From the NCBI GenBank assembly GCA_022835595.1, contig BQUP01000008.1, forward strand, positions 62,001 to 126,000: 64,000 nucleotides of DNA, read 5' to 3'. This DNA is from Cystobasidium ongulense (lineage: Eukaryota; Basidiomycota; Cystobasidiomycetes; Cystobasidiales; Cystobasidiaceae). This document shows positions 60,154 through 64,000 of this stretch, piece by piece; the first letter of the stretch is position 1; each line of letters starts with the position of its first letter. The position numbers and the translations under genes were made by a program. Below the pieces are notes generated by a model that did no database searches, was not told the DNA's origin, and saw only the letters and a program-made list of their open reading frames with translations.

Positions 60154-62083
60154 ATGTTCTCAACGAGTGCACGCCCTGTCTGTGCGTGTTCTCGCGCTCT
60201 GCAGACTTCGCGTCGAGCTTGGAAGGTGTCACATAGCGTGACTGCCAGTGCCCTGCGAGGACAGCGAACCTTTCAGACAGCAGCAATACCAAGGGACGCA
60301 GCTACTTCCGAGCCCGCCGCTTCATTTGAGCCATCAAGTCTAAGGAAAAGCTCTCATGAAGTCGAAAAGCAGAAGAATGAAACCACTGCAGTCCGAGCCC
60401 TCGATCGCCTTTCGAGTGCTTTGAGGATCAAAGAAGCAGGGAATGAACGACATCACAAGCTCTCGCGCATTCGCGGTGGTGGTGAGTGATGCTTTCACAT
60501 GGCATACGGTCTTTTTCAATCCTATCTGACCCGTGACGAAACAGGCTTTTGGGCGGACCGACATGCAAGCTCTTCAAAAGACTCGGCAGACACTATTTCA
60601 GCTGAAAGTGCCAATGCGGAAAAGCGAATGGAAGACTCGTATGTTGAGGTGGATCTCCCATTCGAAAGCGAACCTGCGCTGCTCGAGCAGTACATTGGAG
60701 CCTTCACTAGTGTTCGCATAGGCCGTATCATGGAAGGTATGATCTTCATTTTCCATTCCCTGTTGAACAAGTCTGATGCTCTACTTGATAGACTTGGATA
60801 GTCTTGCGGCTTCGGTAGCATACAAGCACGTCTTACCAGAAGGTATAGATATGCGCGAAGCCGCCAAGGCTGGTCTATATGTAGTGACGGCAGCAGTCGA
60901 CCGCCTGGACATGCTACGACCGCTCTCGCCTGATGAGCCAGAAGATCTGAGACTATCAGGACATGTTTACTCTGTCGGAAGGTCTACAATGGAGATCACT
61001 GTCCGACTTCAGTCAATCTCACGAAGGAAGGGTCTTCGGGATACTCCAGAAACAATTTTGCTTGGACGATTCACTATGGCTTGCCGCGATAAGGAGACTG
61101 GTAAAGCAAAGGCTGTACCTCAACTCATCACAGAAGGAGATGATGAAGCCACACTTGAGAAGCTAGGCAAGGAACAGCGGGAAAAGAAATTAGCACAGAT
61201 GAAGCAGAGCTTGCAAGTGGTACCGCCCAATGAAGGAGAATCGAAAATGCTACATAGAGTATTCACACAATTTCAAGATTACTACAAGGAAGGGGCAAAT
61301 GTACCTGACGAGGTCGTATGGATGCGTAAAGGTACTCAACTGTCCAGTGCCCTGATGGCTCATCCCCAGGAGCGTAATGTGCATGGCAATGTCTTCGTGA
61401 GCAGAGAACACGAGAAAAATACTGTCGTTATATGCTGACTTTTGCGTTTACATCAGGGTGGCTATCTGATGAGACTGTAGGTAGTCTGATGGCTTTGCTT
61501 TGTTTCACACTAAACTGCTCTCGAATCTACAGCGCGTACGAAGCTGCTTACTCGACCGGGTGTCTTTTCGCACGATCACCTATCGTATTTTTAGCATTAG
61601 AGTAAGATCCTTTTCTCCAATTCGTCTGATTGTGTCTGATTCACCCCTTTACAGCGAACTGGCCTTTAAAGCACCAGTGACGGTGGGGTCTCTTCTGCAG
61701 CTAACATCGGCTGTCACCTTCTCGCCCATCGAAAACTACTCGGAGCGTGAGTCAACGATACGTATTGGCTTGGATTTCAAGCTTATGAATGATATACGCA
61801 GACAAATCTTTCCAAGTCAGCGTGGAAGCTGCGACCATTAATCTTCACACTGGAGAGAAGCAGGTGACGAACAACTTCCACTATACTTTTTCGAGTAAAG
61901 AACCTCTCAAAAGGTTCATTCTGCCTGAAACATATCGTAAGTCATTATTGTCGCGGAAAAGGTTGTCCTCCACTCTTCTTGAAGCTGAAACACAATCTTC
62001 CCACAGTGGACGGGTTGAGCTGGTTAGAAAGCATGCGCAGGCGTGAGGTCGGTAGAGAACTTAGGCAGTTATACGCTTCATGA
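60154..62083 (+). CDS. Mitochondrial acyl-CoA thioesterase, ACOT9-like (double hotdog)
   Basis: The enzyme hydrolyses acyl-CoA to free acid and CoA. The N-terminus MFSTSARPVCACSRALQTSR with further Arg and Ser and no early acidic residue looks like a mitochondrial presequence. The first hotdog part contains GRIMEDLDSLAASVAYKHV (after splicing) and RLSGHVYSVGRSTMEITVRL, then TILLGRFTMACRDKETGKA. The second part has ERNVHGNVFGGYLMRLAYEA across an intron, APVTVGSLLQLTSAVTFSP, and a C-terminal helix LSWLESMRRREVGRELRQLY. The HGNVFGGYLMR motif with its conserved His-Gly is typical of ACOT9/ACOT10 and fungal homologues. About six introns. An in-frame ATG at 60118 would lengthen the leader by 12 residues. 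The stop is 107 bases from the convergent transporter stop. Confidence 0.85.
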
Positions 62084-62190
62084 TGACGACGATGTATGAC
62101 TTGACTGCAATATACATAAAAGAAGGGTATACAACTAATATTTGGGATTGTGTATGACTGGTGAATTCCAGCTCGTCTACTATGCAGAGT

Positions 62191-63936
62191 TTATTTGAAA
62201 GGTGGCAGATTCTCCTCTGCATCGAATCGTACAACTACCTCTTTAATGCCTGGGAACTGGCTTTTGACGCTGTCTGCTATTTGATCTGCTACCTTCGAAG
62301 CTTGAGCTACTGTCAAATCAGGTGGGAATCCTATCGCCATATCGGCTAGAGTGAAAGTACCAGATTTGAAAGTTCGGACAGCAGAGACTGAGCGAATGGG
62401 AAGTTTGAGATCGGAGGAAGCGTGCGAGTCGTGGCTATGGGTGTGGTCGCCCTCATGCTTGTGTTCGTGAACATGAGTACTAGTGGTAGACACAGCCGCC
62501 GAGTCTTCTCGCATTGATAGCACCCAATGTTCTATCTGACCCGTGAGCTCGGGATCAATGGCATAATCGACCAGCTCCTTCATAGCATTCAAGCCTATCT
62601 CACTGCCTTGCTTGATGATCATGCCTGCGACGAGGAGACCTCCGACGGGATCAAGCATAGGAAAGCCCATACTTGATCCTAAGATAGCTACTCCCGCCAA
62701 ACATCCCGAAAAGACATCAGATCGATGATGTAGTGCGTTTGCTTCTAATACATTCGACCGTTCTTCCTTTGCTACCTTGAGTGTTGCTCTATACATCCAC
62801 TCCTTGATCAACACGCTGAACAGCGCTATCCATGCTGCGTTGGGATCCAGAGCGTGCACATGCGCGTGTCCTCCTAGACTGCTGAGCACACTAGAAGATG
62901 TGCTGTTGAGCATTGTGTCTGCTGCGTGTGCAAGCTCAGGCGCAGCGGTGACCGCCGCGTGTGAAAGGGCGTGGAGGAACAAGAAGTACGAGTGCACACC
63001 TGCCAGGAAGCGCTGTCAGCACGAGGAGCGGGTGCCAGAATCTTAAGTCAGGCGTACCAATTCCTAACGCTCCTCCGATAAGAGCTGTTGCGACTGCCAG
63101 AGATCCGAGAGCTTCGAACTTGCCTGAATAGAGAGAAGATGCGACGTGGCGATCAGCTCACAACACGCGGGGCAACAGCGAGAAAGCGACATACCATAGC
63201 CGTACTGGAAGCCTCTGCTGGCGGGCCGTCTTGATAGTCTCCAACTGAATAGCACGACGATGTCACCTAACAGATCACTGAGCGAGTGTCCAGCATCTGC
63301 GAGCAGACTGGCGGAATGCAGCATGTAGCCCCCGACACCTTTAGCTGCCGTCAGGAGTATGTTACTTGCTAGACCCAACAGGATGATGCGACTGCCTTTG
63401 TCTCCAGCACCACTGAATGCAGCTGCCAATGCTGCAGCCTCTTCAGTGTCTCCCCCATGCGAATGCGTGTGTCCGAAGATGCCATGGTCATGCTGATGAT
63501 CATGCCCTGACTTTGTCGAATGCGAACGTGCGGGATCGCTGGCTATGCTAGAGTCGCCTTTTCTACTCCGAGCTTCTGCACCGCCTTTCAATGCTGATGT
63601 GGATGCTGTTGCTGCTGCCATGTTTGTGGTGGTTGGATTGAGAGATGCAGGCGGGCTGGGAGGTCCTGCTTTTGAATGTGATCTTCTGAGAACGACGAGA
63701 AAGGACACGGGTGAAGGTATTATTGAATTGGAAGAAGGGAATGGAAAGAGGTCTGAAGCAGAACTGCGGAGCGATGGCAGTGCAAAGCTTGAATACGAAT
63801 GCCTCTGCTGTCTGGATGACCTGGGAAATGCTGTCGCGTGCAAGCTGGCCCGTCTGCGGCTGCTCGAGGTGGTGGAAGTCGTGCAAGGCGAGCCGTGGAG
63901 CGACAGAGGCCCGCGTGCAAGCCTACAGAGGCTCAT
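62191..63936 (-). CDS. Mitochondrial cation diffusion facilitator, MMT1/2-like
   Basis: CDF proteins exchange divalent metal ions for protons. The N-terminal 100 residues are Arg/Ser-rich and lack membrane segments, consistent with a mitochondrial presequence. A histidine-rich loop (HDHQHDHGIFGHTHSHGG) precedes the first membrane helix ILLGLASNILLTAAKGVGGY. The metal site of helix 2 is LLADAGHSLSDLLGDIVVLF, the Asp-containing type found in Mmt1/2. Then ASRGFQYGYG-KFEALGSLAV follows across an intron. Helix 5 has EANALHHRSDVFSGCLAGVA. A second His-rich loop (HVHEHKHEGDHTHSHDSH) leads to the cytosolic domain FTLADMAIGFPPDLTVAQAS. The match is to yeast Mmt1/Mmt2, linked to mitochondrial iron export; the substrate here is inferred. 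Three exons. The first helical exon starts close to the right edge, leaving little promoter in the window. Confidence 0.88.
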
Positions 63937-64000
63937 CTAGTCATCTGCTGGGGGTACGGCGTGGTATCGTGCAGAGCCAGAGCATGCGTGCACCTTGACA

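Overview
The window is a gene-dense piece of a fungal nuclear chromosome, most likely from a basidiomycete. The genes are broken by many short introns (about 50-80 nt, GT...AG, often with a CTAAC/CTGAC-like branch site). Tryptophan synthase is one fused alpha-beta enzyme, the fatty-acid desaturase carries a C-terminal cytochrome b5 domain, and every recognisable protein is of fungal type. Base composition is roughly balanced. Genus cannot be fixed from the sequence alone. I see no virus-like element, transposon, rRNA or convincing tRNA.

Layout. 1-8.3 kb, minus strand: an EI24/RRT8-like membrane protein (cut by the left edge), the co-chaperone SGT1, an RS-rich RRM protein and the NatA auxiliary subunit NAA15. 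8.8-15.5 kb, plus strand: a tetraspanin-like protein, an oxysterol-binding protein and aminopeptidase P. 15.9-25.1 kb: an F-box/LRR-like protein (-), the tRNA m5C methyltransferase NSUN2/Trm4 (+), THO complex subunit 1 (+) and a glutathione S-transferase (-) interrupted by an assembly gap. 25.8-31.9 kb: the unusual part, a tandem array of three intact and one decayed copy of an F-box-like gene family with five exons, one of them a 14-nt microexon. 32.1-50.6 kb, minus strand: an SppA-type serine protease, an ankyrin protein, tryptophan synthase, a disordered RRM-like protein, stearoyl-CoA desaturase and a two-RRM RBMS-like protein. 53-63.9 kb: MSH2 (+), snurportin-1 (-), LSM6 (+), an ACOT9-like mitochondrial thioesterase (+) and an MMT-type mitochondrial cation transporter (-).

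Most of the window is housekeeping: nucleic-acid and mRNP biology (RS/RRM protein, NSUN2, THO1, RBMS-like, MSH2, snurportin, LSM6), protein quality control (SGT1, NAA15, SppA, aminopeptidase P) and lipid or mitochondrial metabolism (OSBP, OLE1, ACOT9, MMT). The F-box array is the accessory, fast-evolving region. Its copies share a promoter block and an exon architecture. A decayed copy of the 3' end of the neighbouring SppA gene lies between copies 3 and 4, which records how the array grew.

Exon joins were worked out by eye from splice motifs and protein-family similarity. Outer gene bounds are more reliable than individual internal junctions.
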